Of a DNA stretch of 59,108 nt, positions 1 through 8,643 are shown one piece after another. The stretch comes from a bacterium (GTDB lineage: Bacteria; Armatimonadota; Zipacnadia; Zipacnadales; Zipacnadaceae). Under the pieces are notes generated by a model. It saw only the letters and a list, made by a program, of their open reading frames with translations, was not told where the DNA came from and did not search any database. The translations under genes were made by a program, and so were the position numbers. The stretch spans positions 1-59,108 of the forward strand of contig JAUVXR010000016.1 of assembly GCA_030603495.1 (NCBI GenBank), written 5' to 3'. The stretch's first letter is position 1; each line of letters starts with the position of its first letter.

Positions 1-1
1 C

Positions 2-166
2 GACATTGAGCTGGCCGAGGGCACGGAGATGGTGATGCCGGGGGACAACGCCCAGTTCACGGTGGAACTGATTCAGCCCATTGCGATGGCGGAGGGCTTG
101 CGCTTTGCCATTCGCGAGGGCGGGCACACCGTCGGCGCCGGCGTCGTTACCGAGATTCTGGAGTAG
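2..166 (+). CDS. tuf: Elongation factor Tu, C-terminal end (partial)
   Basis: The frame beginning at base 2 encodes 54 residues ending in a TAG at 164-166. The sequence reads through [14 protein letters not shown] and [14 protein letters not shown], the hallmark of domain 3 of EF-Tu, the GTPase that delivers aminoacyl-tRNA to the ribosome. The start and the G domain lie upstream of the window. Its place directly before rpsJ is the usual str-to-S10 junction, where fusA and tuf precede the S10 operon. Confidence 0.96.
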   Translation, partial: DIELAEGTEMVMPGDNAQFTVELIQPIAMAEGLRFAIREGGHTVGAGVVTEILE

Positions 167-240
167 GGAAGCAACCGGACATCGTCATTAGATGCTGGCG
201 GTTACCGTGATCATTTGTGAGCTTGCAGGGAGAGACTATT

Positions 241-561
241 GTGGATGTCAGTTCTCAAATAAGAATCAAGCTAAAGGCCTTTGATCACGAAGTGCTGGAC
301 CAGTCGTGCGAGAAGATTGTTGAGACCGCCAAGCACACGGGGGCACGAGTGACGGGTCCCGTGCCGTTGCCGACTGAGAAGCACGTGCACTGTATTGTAA
401 AGCCGACGGCGCTGGGGCGGAGTACCCGGACGATGGAACACTTCGAAATCCGGATTCACAAACGCTTGATTGACATTTTGGATTCAACGGCGCGGACCGT
501 TGACGCCCTGATGGAACTAGATCTGCCCGGCGGGGTGGACATCGCCATTCGCACGTCGTGA
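241..561 (+). CDS. rpsJ: Small ribosomal subunit protein S10
   Basis: This 106-residue protein matches S10 (NusE), a head protein of the 30S subunit that also acts in antitermination. Diagnostic stretches are [14 protein letters not shown] near the N terminus and [13 protein letters not shown] in the middle. The frame opens further upstream at GTG 217, but AGGGAG at 227-232 sits 8 bases before GTG 241, and a start there gives the usual S10 length. It is the first gene of the S10 operon, 74 bases after tuf. Confidence 0.96.
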   Translation: MDVSSQIRIKLKAFDHEVLDQSCEKIVETAKHTGARVTGPVPLPTEKHVHCIVKPTALGRSTRTMEHFEIRIHKRLIDILDSTARTVDALMELDLPGGVDIAIRTS

Positions 562-610
562 CCTTGATTTGGCCTGCGGAAGCGAACCGTTCAGTGAAGT
601 GGTGACTGGC

Positions 611-1246
611 ATGACGGTAGGATTGTTGGGCAAGAAAATAGGTATGACGCGCGTATTCGCCGACGACGGTCGTGCTGTACCGGTGACGGTCGTGCAGGCT
701 GGCCCCTGCACCATAGTGCAGCGCAAGACCGTGGAGCGAGACGGATACGACGCGGTACAGGTGGGCTTTGAGCGGCGTAGTCGGCGGCGAACTAACAACC
801 CGATGGCCGGTCATTTTGAGAGTCGCGGGCTCACTCCGCTGAGGCATTTGGCCGAGTTCCGCATTGCGCCGGAGGACGAGTACGAAGAGGGCGCAGAGAT
901 CACGGTCGAGATATTCAGCGAGGGTGACAATGTAAACGTGACGGGCACATCCAAGGGGCGAGGATTCGCTGGCGTAATGAAGCGTTACGGTTTCCATGGC
1001 GGGCCAGCGAGCCACGGCTCGAAGGTGCACCGGAGCTTGCAGTCGGCGGGCGCGACCGATGCTCAGCGAATCTTCCCGGGGACGCGCATGCCCGGGCAGA
1101 TGGGCAACAAGCGCGTCACAGTCAAGGGGCTTGCCGTTGTAGGAGTGGACAAGGAGCAGGATGTGCTGCTCATCAAGGGTGGTATCCCGGGTCCCAGAGG
1201 TGGTCTGGTCATCGTCCGCCTAGCGGAAACAGCAACGAAGGACTGA
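611..1246 (+). CDS. rplC: Large ribosomal subunit protein L3
   Basis: This 211-residue protein is L3, an early-assembly 50S protein that reaches the peptidyl-transferase centre. It opens with VGLLGKKIGMTRVF and carries the conserved GTSKGRGFAGVMKRY and FPGTRMPGQMGNKRVTVK stretches. ATG 611 is preferred because it places the L3 signature at the N terminus and gives the family length. In-frame starts at 569, 599 and 602 would add up to 14 unconserved residues. The ribosome binding site before 611 is weak, so some coupling to rpsJ, which ends at 561, is likely. Confidence 0.95.
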   Translation: MTVGLLGKKIGMTRVFADDGRAVPVTVVQAGPCTIVQRKTVERDGYDAVQVGFERRSRRRTNNPMAGHFESRGLTPLRHLAEFRIAPEDEYEEGAEITVEIFSEGDNVNVTGTSKGRGFAGVMKRYGFHGGPASHGSKVHRSLQSAGATDAQRIFPGTRMPGQMGNKRVTVKGLAVVGVDKEQDVLLIKGGIPGPRGGLVIVRLAETATKD

Positions 1247-1253
1247 CCTACTT

Positions 1254-1901
1254 ATGCCAACGATGGCGGTTACCAATATGGCGGGGGAAAAGATTGGGGA
1301 GATCGAGGCGAGTGATGAGTGGCTTGCCGCTCCTGTGCATGACGATCTGATCCACCAGGGGCTGGTTACGGTGGACCGCAGGCTGAAACGCCATGCCGGC
1401 CGCACCAAGACCCGTGCGGAAATTCGCCTGACCAAGAGCAAGTGGTATCGTCAGAAGGGTACGGGTCGGGCCCGACACGGGAGCCGGGCGGCACCGATAT
1501 TTGTCGGCGGCAGTAAGGCGCATGGCCCCAAGGGAGTCGCGGCGCGCGTAACGATGCCCAAGAAAATGCGACGCAGAGCACTGTGCGGCGCACTGTCGGC
1601 ACGAGCGGGCGAGGGGCGAGTGATAATTCTTGACAAGCTGGACGTAGACGAGATCCGCACCAAGGCGATTCTGGAGATGCTGGCGGCGTTGGGCTGCCGA
1701 GGCAAGGTTATGGTGCTGATCGGCGAAGACGAGTACCTGGACCAGTACATCTATCTGAGCAGCCGCAATATACCAGACTTAGTCCTGCGCGAAGCGCCTC
1801 ACTTTAGTGTGCGAGATGTCCTGTGGGCGGATCACATCATCATAACTCGGTTTGCGCTGGGCCAGATGGCAGGGGAGGGTGGGGCAGATGCCGACGCCTG
1901 A
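1254..1901 (+). CDS. rplD: Large ribosomal subunit protein L4
   Basis: This 215-residue protein matches L4 (uL4), which lines the peptide exit tunnel. The tunnel-loop signature WYRQKGTGRARHGS is present around residues 64-77. It is followed by GGSKAHGPKG, corresponding to the usual GGxxxGPxP loop, although the second half is less typical. L4 represses its own operon in some bacteria, but no S10-type leader can be assessed here because the promoter is outside the window. Its 3' end overlaps the rplW start by 14 bases. Confidence 0.94.
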   Translation: MPTMAVTNMAGEKIGEIEASDEWLAAPVHDDLIHQGLVTVDRRLKRHAGRTKTRAEIRLTKSKWYRQKGTGRARHGSRAAPIFVGGSKAHGPKGVAARVTMPKKMRRRALCGALSARAGEGRVIILDKLDVDEIRTKAILEMLAALGCRGKVMVLIGEDEYLDQYIYLSSRNIPDLVLREAPHFSVRDVLWADHIIITRFALGQMAGEGGADADA

Positions 1902-2202
1902 ACAACTCAACGAGTATCGCGGTATTATCCGGGCCCCTATCATCAGCGAGAAGAGCATGGGCCAGGCTGAGCAAGAGAACAAATATCATTTCGAGGTACA
2001 TCCCGAGGCCAACAAGGTGCAGATCCGAGAAGCGATCGAAGCGCTCTTTGACGTGCGGGTCGTTAAGGTGAACACCCTGACTATCAAAGGCAAGATCCGC
2101 CGGCGCAGCTATCGCCACCGCACCGGTAAGACAGCGCGTCAGAAGAAGGCGATTGTGACACTGGCTGCGGGTGAGCATATTGATCTCGTCGATGTGGCCT
2201 AA
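1888..2202 (+). CDS. rplW: Large ribosomal subunit protein L23
   Basis: This 104-residue protein is L23, the exit-tunnel protein that docks trigger factor and SRP. APIISEKSM near the N terminus and VRVVKVNTLTIKGKIRR in the middle are family signatures. The frame is open from 1852, but AGGGGAGGG at 1871-1879 lies 8 bases before ATG 1888, which gives the normal length. It starts inside the last codons of rplD, so translation is probably coupled. Confidence 0.95.
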   Translation: MPTPEQLNEYRGIIRAPIISEKSMGQAEQENKYHFEVHPEANKVQIREAIEALFDVRVVKVNTLTIKGKIRRRSYRHRTGKTARQKKAIVTLAAGEHIDLVDVA

Positions 2203-2245
2203 GCGGCGCAGCTATGCAGGCCATCTGCCAATGGGGAAATAGACG

Positions 2246-3082
2246 ATGCCAGTAAAGGATCACAATCCGACGTCGCCGGGCAGGCGAACCTACGTCTCGC
2301 TGGATCGCGCTGAGTTGGACAAGAAGCGGCCCGAGAAGGCGTTGACGGTTCGCCGCAAGAGCAAGGCCGGGCGCAACGCAGACGGACGTATTACCTCGCG
2401 GCATCGGGGCGGTGGCCACAAGCAGCGCGTTCGAGTGGTGGATTTCAAGCGCAGCAAAGACAATATCGAGGCAAGAGTAGCAGCGATCGAATACGATCCG
2501 GGGCGCTCGGCCTTTGTGGCGCTGTTGCACTATGCAGACGGCGAGAAGCGCTATATTCTGGCTCCTGATGGGCTGCGGAAAGGTGATACGGTCATGTCCG
2601 GTGAAGGGGCACCGATTCGGCCAGGCAGTTGCCTGCCGCTAGGGTCCATTCCCCTGGGCACCGTGGTGCACAACGTCGAGCTGCAGCCTGGCCGAGGCGG
2701 CCAACTAGTGCGTGGCGCAGGTACCAGCGCACAAATTATGGCGCGCGAAGGCAAGTATGTGCATCTGCGGCTGCCGTCAAATGAGGTCCGGCTAATCCCG
2801 ACGCAATGCCGCGGAACAATCGGCCGCGTCGGCAATGTAGACCGTGTCAACATCAGGGACGGGAAGGCGGGACGGGCACGTTGGAAGGGCAAGCGGCCGC
2901 ATGTGCGTGGGGTAGCGATGAATCCGGTGGACCACCCGCACGGAGGCGGGGAGGGCAAGGCGCCAATTGGTCACCCTAGTCCCTTGAGTCCGTGGGGCAA
3001 GAAAACGCTGGGCAAAAAGACTCGTCCCAAGCACAAACAATCTGATAAGTACATCGTGCGCCGCCGGCGTGCGAAGCGCTGA
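2246..3082 (+). CDS. rplB: Large ribosomal subunit protein L2
   Basis: At 278 residues this is a full-length L2, the 23S rRNA-binding protein needed for subunit association and peptidyl transfer. The signatures are [14 protein letters not shown] at the N terminus, [14 protein letters not shown], and [19 protein letters not shown] near the C terminus, which contains the conserved histidine at the catalytic centre. It lies 43 bases after rplW and 30 bases before rpsS. Confidence 0.97.
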   Translation: MPVKDHNPTSPGRRTYVSLDRAELDKKRPEKALTVRRKSKAGRNADGRITSRHRGGGHKQRVRVVDFKRSKDNIEARVAAIEYDPGRSAFVALLHYADGEKRYILAPDGLRKGDTVMSGEGAPIRPGSCLPLGSIPLGTVVHNVELQPGRGGQLVRGAGTSAQIMAREGKYVHLRLPSNEVRLIPTQCRGTIGRVGNVDRVNIRDGKAGRARWKGKRPHVRGVAMNPVDHPHGGGEGKAPIGHPSPLSPWGKKTLGKKTRPKHKQSDKYIVRRRRAKR

Positions 3083-3112
3083 GGAACTGGATCTGCTCAG
3101 GAGGTTGTGGCT

Positions 3113-3397
3113 GTGCCGCGATCAACAAAGAAGGGGCCGTACGTAGACGAGAAGCTAATGCGCAAAATTGAGAAGCTGAACGCGACTAGTGACCGAGAAG
3201 TCATCCGCACGTGGTCGCGTCGGTCAACGATCTTTCCGGAAATGGTGGGGCACACGCTCGCAGTGCACGATGGGCGGCGGCACATTCCGGTATACATCTC
3301 AGAGAATATGGTTGGGCACAAGCTTGGAGAGTTCGCACCGACGCGAACCTACCGGGGGATGCGCGGTGGGCGCGGCGAGCGCGAACGCCGCGAATAG
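3113..3397 (+). CDS. rpsS: Small ribosomal subunit protein S19
   Basis: This 94-residue protein is S19 of the 30S head. It begins [14 protein letters not shown] and contains [20 protein letters not shown]. An upstream GTG at 3107 is in frame, but AGGAGG at 3099-3104 is only 2 bases from it and 8 bases from GTG 3113, and S19 proteins characteristically begin MPRS. The later GTG is therefore the better start. Confidence 0.96.
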   Translation: MPRSTKKGPYVDEKLMRKIEKLNATSDREVIRTWSRRSTIFPEMVGHTLAVHDGRRHIPVYISENMVGHKLGEFAPTRTYRGMRGGRGERERRE

Positions 3398-3479
3398 TGA
3401 CAGTAACCAGGCAATAGGCAAGACGAAGCAGTAGGCAGAGACTATTGGGCGCCGTGTAGTCTGCAGGAGAATGTCGCCA

Positions 3480-3827
3480 ATGGAAGCACATGCAGTGGCA
3501 AAATGGATACACCGGGGGCCGCGCAAGGCGCGTAGGTATGTGGACTTGATCCGCGGCCGCAACGTAGCGCAGGCCCAGGCAATCCTGGAGGTACAGGCAT
3601 CAGCCGCCGCTGGGAATGTGCTGAGTTGTCTTAATTCTGCCGTGGCCAATGGCGAGAACAATCACGGTATGGACTCCGATGACATGTTCGTGGCGCGAGC
3701 AGCTGTTGACGAAGGACCGCGTATGCGCCGGATGCGGCCACGGGCGCGGGGCCGGGCGGACATTTACACACGGGCTACCTGTCATATCACCATTATTGTT
3801 AGCGACGTGAGCCAGGATACGGCCTAG
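3480..3827 (+). CDS. rplV: Large ribosomal subunit protein L22
   Basis: This 115-residue protein is L22, whose hairpin lines the exit tunnel. It begins MEAHAVAKWIHRGPRKARR, followed by VDLIRGR, both typical, and the C-terminal part RMRPRARGRADIY matches the hairpin region. ATG 3471 is also in frame, but AGGAG at 3465-3469 abuts it and is 10 bases from ATG 3480, where L22 homologues begin. The 82-base gap after rpsS shows no obvious signal. Confidence 0.94.
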   Translation: MEAHAVAKWIHRGPRKARRYVDLIRGRNVAQAQAILEVQASAAAGNVLSCLNSAVANGENNHGMDSDDMFVARAAVDEGPRMRRMRPRARGRADIYTRATCHITIIVSDVSQDTA

Positions 3828-3857
3828 GTAGTTGGCTAGGCATGAGGGGTGACGCAG

Positions 3858-5126
3858 ATGGGTCAAAAAGTCCATCCATATGGTTTCCGGCTGGTCAGTA
3901 TCCGTAAGCCGCGCAGTCGATGGTTCGCTGAAGGTGAGCAATATCGCAAGCAGCTCATCGAGGATCTGCAAATTCGCGCGTACGTTCAGGATACACAGCG
4001 TAACGCGGGGATTTCCAACATCGTGATAGACCGGACCGCGGATACGATAACGGTAACCATCGAAGCGTCCAAGCCGGGGATCATGATCGGCCGTGGGGGG
4101 CGGGATGTGGACCGATTGCGGCGGAGACTGGAAAAGAAGATTGGTTCGCGGATTCGAGTCAATGTGGAAGAGACGCCCCGGCCGGAGCTGTGTGCCCAAT
4201 TAGTGGCGGAGAACATCGCCTGGCAAATTGAGCGACGCACCTCGCCGCGCCGGGCAATGGGCCAGGCTATGGAGCGGACTATGGAGCAAGGCGCGGAGGG
4301 AGTACGCTGCCAGATCGCGGGTAGAATTGGGGGCGCGGAGATAGCTCGTCGGGAGACGATGGGGCCCGAGGGCCGTGTGCCGCTGCATACGCTGCGAGCC
4401 GATGTTGACTATGGTGTTACCGAAGCCAAGACCGGCTATGGGAATATCGGGGTGAAGGTGTGGGTATATAGGGGCGAGATTCTGCCGCCTAAGAAGAGGG
4501 AGAAAGAGGACGTCTGGGCCGAGCTCGAAACCGAAGCCGCCAAGCTGGAAAGCGAGCGCGATGCGGTAGGAGCCGAAGCCCTGGTGGAACCGGAAGCTCC
4601 GGTGGAAGCCGAAGGCCCGGAGGCGGAAGCCCCGGTGGATGAGGAAGCCCCGGTGGATGAGGAAGCCCCGGTGGATGAGGAAGCCCCGGTGGAACCGGAA
4701 GCCGTGGTGGAACCGGAAGCCGTGGTGGAACCGGAAGCCGTGGTGGAACCGGAAGCCGTGGTGGAACCGGAAGCCGTGGTGGAGCCGGAAGCCGTGGTGG
4801 AACCGGAAGCCACAGTGGAGCCGGAAGCCACAGTGGAGCCGGAAGCCACAGTGGAGCCGGAAGCCACAGTGGAGCCGGAAGCCGTGGTGGAACCGGAAGC
4901 CCTGGTGGAACCGGAAGCTGGTGCGGGGAGCGACGAGGCGGCGGCAGCTGAGGAAGAAGGGGAAGCAGAGGCGGAGCTACAAGTTGCAGTGGAGACTGTG
5001 CCCACTGAAGAGATAGAAAAGCTACAAGAGCAGGCTGAGACTACGCCAGATACTATGGCAGGAGAGGCGACGGAAGAGGATAGGGAAGACGAGGGGGAGG
5101 AGGCCGATAGCAATGTTGATGCCTAA
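3858..5126 (+). CDS. rpsC: Small ribosomal subunit protein S3 with a long acidic repeat tail
   Basis: The first roughly 215 residues are a normal S3. They run [12 protein letters not shown] at the N terminus, the KH-domain loop IGRGGRD at about residue 77, then domain II ending near [15 protein letters not shown]3 normally stops about here; this protein runs to 422 residues. The extra 207 residues are almost entirely Glu, Pro, Ala, Val and Asp. They include sixteen tandem hexapeptides (residues 258-353) of the types APVDEE, AVVEPE and ATVEPE, then a Glu-rich end. GAGGGG at 3844-3849 is 8 bases before ATG 3858, so GTG 3849 is rejected. The 3' end overlaps rplP by 14 bases, so the tail is in frame up to a coupled downstream start. 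It should project near the mRNA entry side of the 30S subunit; its function is unknown. Confidence 0.93.
   Translation: MGQKVHPYGFRLVSIRKPRSRWFAEGEQYRKQLIEDLQIRAYVQDTQRNAGISNIVIDRTADTITVTIEASKPGIMIGRGGRDVDRLRRRLEKKIGSRIRVNVEETPRPELCAQLVAENIAWQIERRTSPRRAMGQAMERTMEQGAEGVRCQIAGRIGGAEIARRETMGPEGRVPLHTLRADVDYGVTEAKTGYGNIGVKVWVYRGEILPPKKREKEDVWAELETEAAKLESERDAVGAEALVEPEAPVEAEGPEAEAPVDEEAPVDEEAPVDEEAPVEPEAVVEPEAVVEPEAVVEPEAVVEPEAVVEPEAVVEPEATVEPEATVEPEATVEPEATVEPEAVVEPEALVEPEAGAGSDEAAAAEEEGEAEAELQVAVETVPTEEIEKLQEQAETTPDTMAGEATEEDREDEGEEADSNVDA
4629..4916 (+). repeat. Sixteen tandem 18-bp repeats inside rpsC
   Basis: This stretch is exactly 288 bases, or sixteen 18-bp units, each coding a hexapeptide of the form A-x-V-E/D-P/E-E. 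The order is three units of one type (GCCCCGGTGGATGAGGAA), one APVEPE unit, six AVVEPE, four ATVEPE, one AVVEPE and one ALVEPE. Neighbouring units are nearly identical at the base level, including synonymous sites. That points to recent expansion by slippage or unequal crossover, with reading frame preserved. Confidence 0.95.
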
Positions 5127-5529
5127 GCGGTTAAAGCACCCCAAGGAGCATCGGGGGCGGATGAGAGGAATGGCCTACCGCGGCAGCACGATCGCCTTCG
5201 GCCAGTATGGGCTGCAGGCGCTGGAGCCGGGCTGGATTGATTCTCGACAGATTGAGTCGGCTCGGGTAGCAATGACCCGGCATGCCCGGCGTGGCGGGAA
5301 GGTCTGGATTCGCATATTCCCGCACAAGCCGGTCACCAAGAAGCCAGCGGAGACGCGAATGGGCAAGGGCAAGGGAGCGGTGGAGTATTACGTGGCGGTG
5401 GTCAAACCAGGGCGGATAATGTTCGAGATGGGCGGGGTGCCCGACGACGTTGCTCGCGAGGCCATGCGCTTGGCAGCCCACAAACTACCCATCAAGACCA
5501 AGTTCGTCACGCGGGAGGAAGATGAATAG
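5113..5529 (+). CDS. rplP: Large ribosomal subunit protein L16
   Basis: This 138-residue protein is L16, which helps position the A-site tRNA on the 50S subunit. [34 protein letters not shown] and [20 protein letters not shown] are strongly conserved. ATG 5113 is chosen over ATG 5119 because GGGAGGAGG ends about 9 bases upstream of it, and L16 proteins normally begin with one or two residues before PKR. It overlaps the end of rpsC by 14 bases. Confidence 0.96.
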   Translation: MLMPKRLKHPKEHRGRMRGMAYRGSTIAFGQYGLQALEPGWIDSRQIESARVAMTRHARRGGKVWIRIFPHKPVTKKPAETRMGKGKGAVEYYVAVVKPGRIMFEMGGVPDDVAREAMRLAAHKLPIKTKFVTREEDE

Positions 5530-5530
5530 G

Positions 5531-5758
5531 ATGCCCGATACCGTTAATACAACCCGCGAGTTTGTTGACCAGTTGCGCAGTGCCAGTGACGAGGAACTAC
5601 GAGATCGCAAGCGACATATTATTGAGAGTCTGTTCAACCTGCGCTTCCGGATGGCCTCGGGCCAGATTGACGATCCCAAGCGGGTCCGGAAATATCGCAA
5701 GGCTATCGCGCGGATTGAGACGATCCTGCGCGAGCGGGAGCTGGGAATTAATCAATGA
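5531..5758 (+). CDS. rpmC: Large ribosomal subunit protein L29
   Basis: This is a small 75-residue, mostly helical protein. [27 protein letters not shown] and the basic [18 protein letters not shown] match L29, which sits by the tunnel exit near L23. GGGAGGA at 5513-5519 is 11 bases before ATG 5531 and only 2 before ATG 5522, so the later start is preferred; the alternative adds three residues. The stop overlaps the rpsQ start as ATGA. Confidence 0.92.
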   Translation: MPDTVNTTREFVDQLRSASDEELRDRKRHIIESLFNLRFRMASGQIDDPKRVRKYRKAIARIETILRERELGINQ

Positions 5759-6021
5759 GCCCAACGACCCAGAGCGGCACCAAGCGCACCGCCGTAGGCA
5801 CAGTGATCAGCGACAAGATGGACAAGACGGTCGTGGTAGAGATTCACCGTCTTACCCGGCATCCGCTGTACGGGAAGGTGTTGCGTCGTACCACTAAGCT
5901 CAAGGCCCACGACGAGCCCAACGAGTGTCGTACGGGTGACCGCGTGGAAATCACTGAATGTCGTCCGCTGAGCAAGAGCAAGCAGTGGCGGGTATCTGAG
6001 GTTATCGCTCGTGCCAAGTAA
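5755..6021 (+). CDS. rpsQ: Small ribosomal subunit protein S17
   Basis: This 88-residue OB-fold protein is S17, an early 16S rRNA binder. It carries [16 protein letters not shown] and [19 protein letters not shown], with C-terminal [13 protein letters not shown]. The ATG overlaps the rpmC stop by 4 bases (ATGA), so translation is coupled. The S10-type cluster ends here; normally rplN follows directly, but an EF-G-like gene intervenes. Confidence 0.96.
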   Translation: MSPTTQSGTKRTAVGTVISDKMDKTVVVEIHRLTRHPLYGKVLRRTTKLKAHDEPNECRTGDRVEITECRPLSKSKQWRVSEVIARAK

Positions 6022-6077
6022 CTGGTCTCAACGGCCTGCGAACCTGGGGATGGCGATGTGTCCGGGAGGAAATGCAC

Positions 6078-8165
6078 GTGCCGCAGTATGAAAGCAATCA
6101 AATCCGAAATATAGCGCTTACCGGCCATCGGGGATGTGGCAAGACGAGTCTGGCCGAGGCCCTGCTGTTCAGCACCGGAATGAAGACGCGCATGGGTGAA
6201 GTGGAACAAGGCGGGACCACATGTGACTTCGGCGCACAAGAGGTGGAACGGCAGATATCCATCGCCGCCGCGGCCTGCTACTGTGACCATGGGGGGACAA
6301 AGATAAACCTGATAGACACCCCCGGCTATGCAGAGTTCTTTGCGGAGGTCGTGCCGTCGCTGTGGGTGGCCGATTGTAGTCTGCTGGTGGTAGATGCTGT
6401 GGCCGGGGTGGAGGTCCATACCTTCAAGGTATTCGAGACGGCGCGGCAGCGGAGCCAGTCGTTGATCGCGGTCGTCAATAAGATAGACAAGGAACGGGCG
6501 AACTTTGATGGTGCAGTTGCCAGCCTGCGGGACAATCTCAGCGGCCCCGAGGTGGTGCCGGTACAGCTTCCCATTGGCGCCGAGGATAGATTCGAGGGAG
6601 TAATTGATTTGCTGGCGATGCAGGCAGTTGTCGGTGATGCTTCGGAGGCCAAACGCGGCAGCATACCTGACGAACTGACTGCTGCGGCGCAGAGCGCCCG
6701 CGAGGCGCTGATTGACGCGGTAGCAACCACCAACGACGACCTGACCATCAAGTATCTGGAAGAGGGCGAGCTTACCACAGAGGAACTGGCCGAAGGCTTG
6801 AAGAGTGCCGTCGCGCAGGGCCTGATTATGCCGGTGTTGGCGACCAATGCCCGGGGGGCGGTCGGCGTGGTAGCGTTGGCTGATTTCCTGGTGCAAATTG
6901 CGCCGTCGCCACTGGAGCGCGGCACCTGGAGCGGACACGGGCCGGACAGCGATGAGCAGGTCAACCGTGAACCCGATCCCAGCCAACCCTTCGCTGCGGT
7001 GGTATTTAAGACCATTCTCGATCCGTATGTGGGCCGTCTGAACGTCATTCGGACGATTTCGGGAATAGCCCAAGCCGACGCGTCAGTAGTGGATGCGCAG
7101 AGCGGCGCGACTGCCAAGCTGACTGGGCTGGCTTTCGTCCAAGGGCGGGAGATGGTCTCGGCGGGAACAATAGCCCCAGGCGATATTGGCTGTGTGACCA
7201 AGCTCGACGATGTCGTAAGCGGGACAACGCTATGCGACGCCCGTGAGCGGATCGTTTTTGACTGCCCGCCCTTGCCGATTGGTATGCACGCGACGGCCCT
7301 GGAGGCGAGTTCCCAGGCGGATCAGGATAAACTTTCCGGCGCGCTGGCGCAACTCGCCAGTGAAGATGTGGGCCTGAGCTACGAGCGCGACGGGGAGACC
7401 GGCGAGCTGATCGTGCGCGGCATGGGCCCGCTGCACGTCGAGGTGATGACCAGTCGCCTGAAGAGCGAATTTGCCGTTGACGTGGTACTCAAGCCGCCCA
7501 AGATCGCTTACCGGGAAACGGTAACCCGCAAAGTGCGTGTTCAAGGGCGGCACAAGAAGCAGACGGGCGGGCGGGGGCAGTTTGGCGATGTCTGGATTCG
7601 TATAGAGCCACTGGGGCGGAGCGAGGGTTTTGAATTCGTTAACGAGATTAGAGGCGCATCTGTTCCGACTAACTATATTCCCGCAGTCGAGAAGGGTCTG
7701 CAGGACGCTATGGCCATTGGGACACTGGCGGGCTATCCGGTGACGGATGTCCGCATCATCCTGGACGACGGCAGCTCGCATCCGGTTGACTCTTCAGATA
7801 TGGCTTTCCGGATGGCCGGACAGATTGCGATGCGCAATGCCTTGGTCGAGGGGGCGCCGAGCCTGCTAGAGCCAGTAGTAGCAGTGGAGGTGACCACGCC
7901 CGACGATATCATGGGTGACGTAATAAGTGATCTTAACGGGCGTCGCGGGCAGATTCAGGGGATGGATGCCATCGGTGCGGGGATGCAGCGGGTGCGGGCC
8001 CTGGTGCCCATAGCCGAGATGAACACCTATGCGGCAGATCTGCGTTCCTTGTCGCAGGGACGGGCCAGCTACACCATGGAGTTGGCGCATTATCAAGCGG
8101 TTCCGCCTCATCTGCAGGAACGCATCATTGCTGCGGAAGCGGCTCAAGACAAAGAGTCGGGGTAG
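6078..8165 (+). CDS. fusA: Elongation factor G-like translational GTPase (EF-G2 type)
   Basis: This 695-residue protein has the five-domain EF-G layout. The G domain has P-loop GHRGCGKT (residues 16-23), DTPG at 80-83 and NKID at 134-137. Domains III-V include GMGPLHVEVMTSRLK, the domain IV stretch KKQTGGRGQFGDVWIRIEP, and GRRGQIQGMDAIG. Canonical EF-G has AHIDAGKT in the P-loop and RGITI in switch I. Here they read GHRGCGKT and ERQISI, as in the EF-G2 paralogues of bacteria that also carry a normal fusA, so a second, canonical fusA probably lies upstream of tuf. GGGAGGA at 6064-6070 is 7 bases before GTG 6078 and 1 base before ATG 6072, favouring GTG. It lies 56 bases after rpsQ and 35 before rplN, which is not its usual place. 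Confidence 0.93.
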   Translation: MPQYESNQIRNIALTGHRGCGKTSLAEALLFSTGMKTRMGEVEQGGTTCDFGAQEVERQISIAAAACYCDHGGTKINLIDTPGYAEFFAEVVPSLWVADCSLLVVDAVAGVEVHTFKVFETARQRSQSLIAVVNKIDKERANFDGAVASLRDNLSGPEVVPVQLPIGAEDRFEGVIDLLAMQAVVGDASEAKRGSIPDELTAAAQSAREALIDAVATTNDDLTIKYLEEGELTTEELAEGLKSAVAQGLIMPVLATNARGAVGVVALADFLVQIAPSPLERGTWSGHGPDSDEQVNREPDPSQPFAAVVFKTILDPYVGRLNVIRTISGIAQADASVVDAQSGATAKLTGLAFVQGREMVSAGTIAPGDIGCVTKLDDVVSGTTLCDARERIVFDCPPLPIGMHATALEASSQADQDKLSGALAQLASEDVGLSYERDGETGELIVRGMGPLHVEVMTSRLKSEFAVDVVLKPPKIAYRETVTRKVRVQGRHKKQTGGRGQFGDVWIRIEPLGRSEGFEFVNEIRGASVPTNYIPAVEKGLQDAMAIGTLAGYPVTDVRIILDDGSSHPVDSSDMAFRMAGQIAMRNALVEGAPSLLEPVVAVEVTTPDDIMGDVISDLNGRRGQIQGMDAIGAGMQRVRALVPIAEMNTYAADLRSLSQGRASYTMELAHYQAVPPHLQERIIAAEAAQDKESG

Positions 8166-8200
8166 CCTGACGTGCAGAAAAGCGAAAGAGACTTGGCCTT

Positions 8201-8569
8201 ATGATACAGAAAGAGACAAGACTAAAGGTAGCCGATAACTCGGGCGTTCGCGAGATTGGCTGTATTAACATAGCTGGTCGCGGTGCGGCGAAGTATGCAT
8301 CACTGGGGGATGAGATCATAGCTTCGACCAAGCAGGTCACACCCCAGAGCCCGATTGGGAAGGGCACCATCGTCCGCGCAGTGGTGGTGCGCTGCCGTCA
8401 GAGCGTGGTGCGGCCAGATGGGACGCAGGTGCGCTTCGATGACAACGCTGCGGTGATAATTGACACTGTGGGCAATCCGCAGTGCACGCGGGTATTCGGA
8501 CCGGTTGCCGAGGAACTCCGTGAGAAGCGATTCATGAAGATCATATCCTTGGCGCCCGAGGTGGTATAG
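8201..8569 (+). CDS. rplN: Large ribosomal subunit protein L14
   Basis: This 122-residue protein matches L14 throughout, from MIQKETRLKVADNSGVREI to the central GDEIIASTKQV and the C-terminal IISLAPEVV. L14 forms inter-subunit bridges with 16S rRNA and binds the silencing factor RsfS. It starts 35 bases after the EF-G2 gene. Only a weak purine run (GAAAGAGA) precedes ATG 8201, but the N terminus fits the family exactly. Confidence 0.96.
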   Translation: MIQKETRLKVADNSGVREIGCINIAGRGAAKYASLGDEIIASTKQVTPQSPIGKGTIVRAVVVRCRQSVVRPDGTQVRFDDNAAVIIDTVGNPQCTRVFGPVAEELREKRFMKIISLAPEVV

Positions 8570-8643
8570 GCATAGACCGGGTGGGCCGGGCACACGCTGG
8601 AGATCCTGCCCCGTGCAGGTCGAGCCAGCAAGGAGTATAGTAG

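Noticed and set aside
4629-4916. CRISPR-like array of regular repeats
   Set aside because: Units are 18 bp with no spacers and encode in-frame hexapeptides of S3.
4436-5113. Minus-strand 225-residue frame rich in Ala, Ser, Gly and Thr repeats
   Set aside because: It is the complement of the rpsC repeat tail; the repeats come from the 18-bp units and no ribosome binding site or family match supports it.
5844-7073. Minus-strand 409-residue open frame opposite the EF-G2 gene
   Set aside because: Fully antisense to a clear GTPase gene; the composition is that expected from GC-rich codon third positions.
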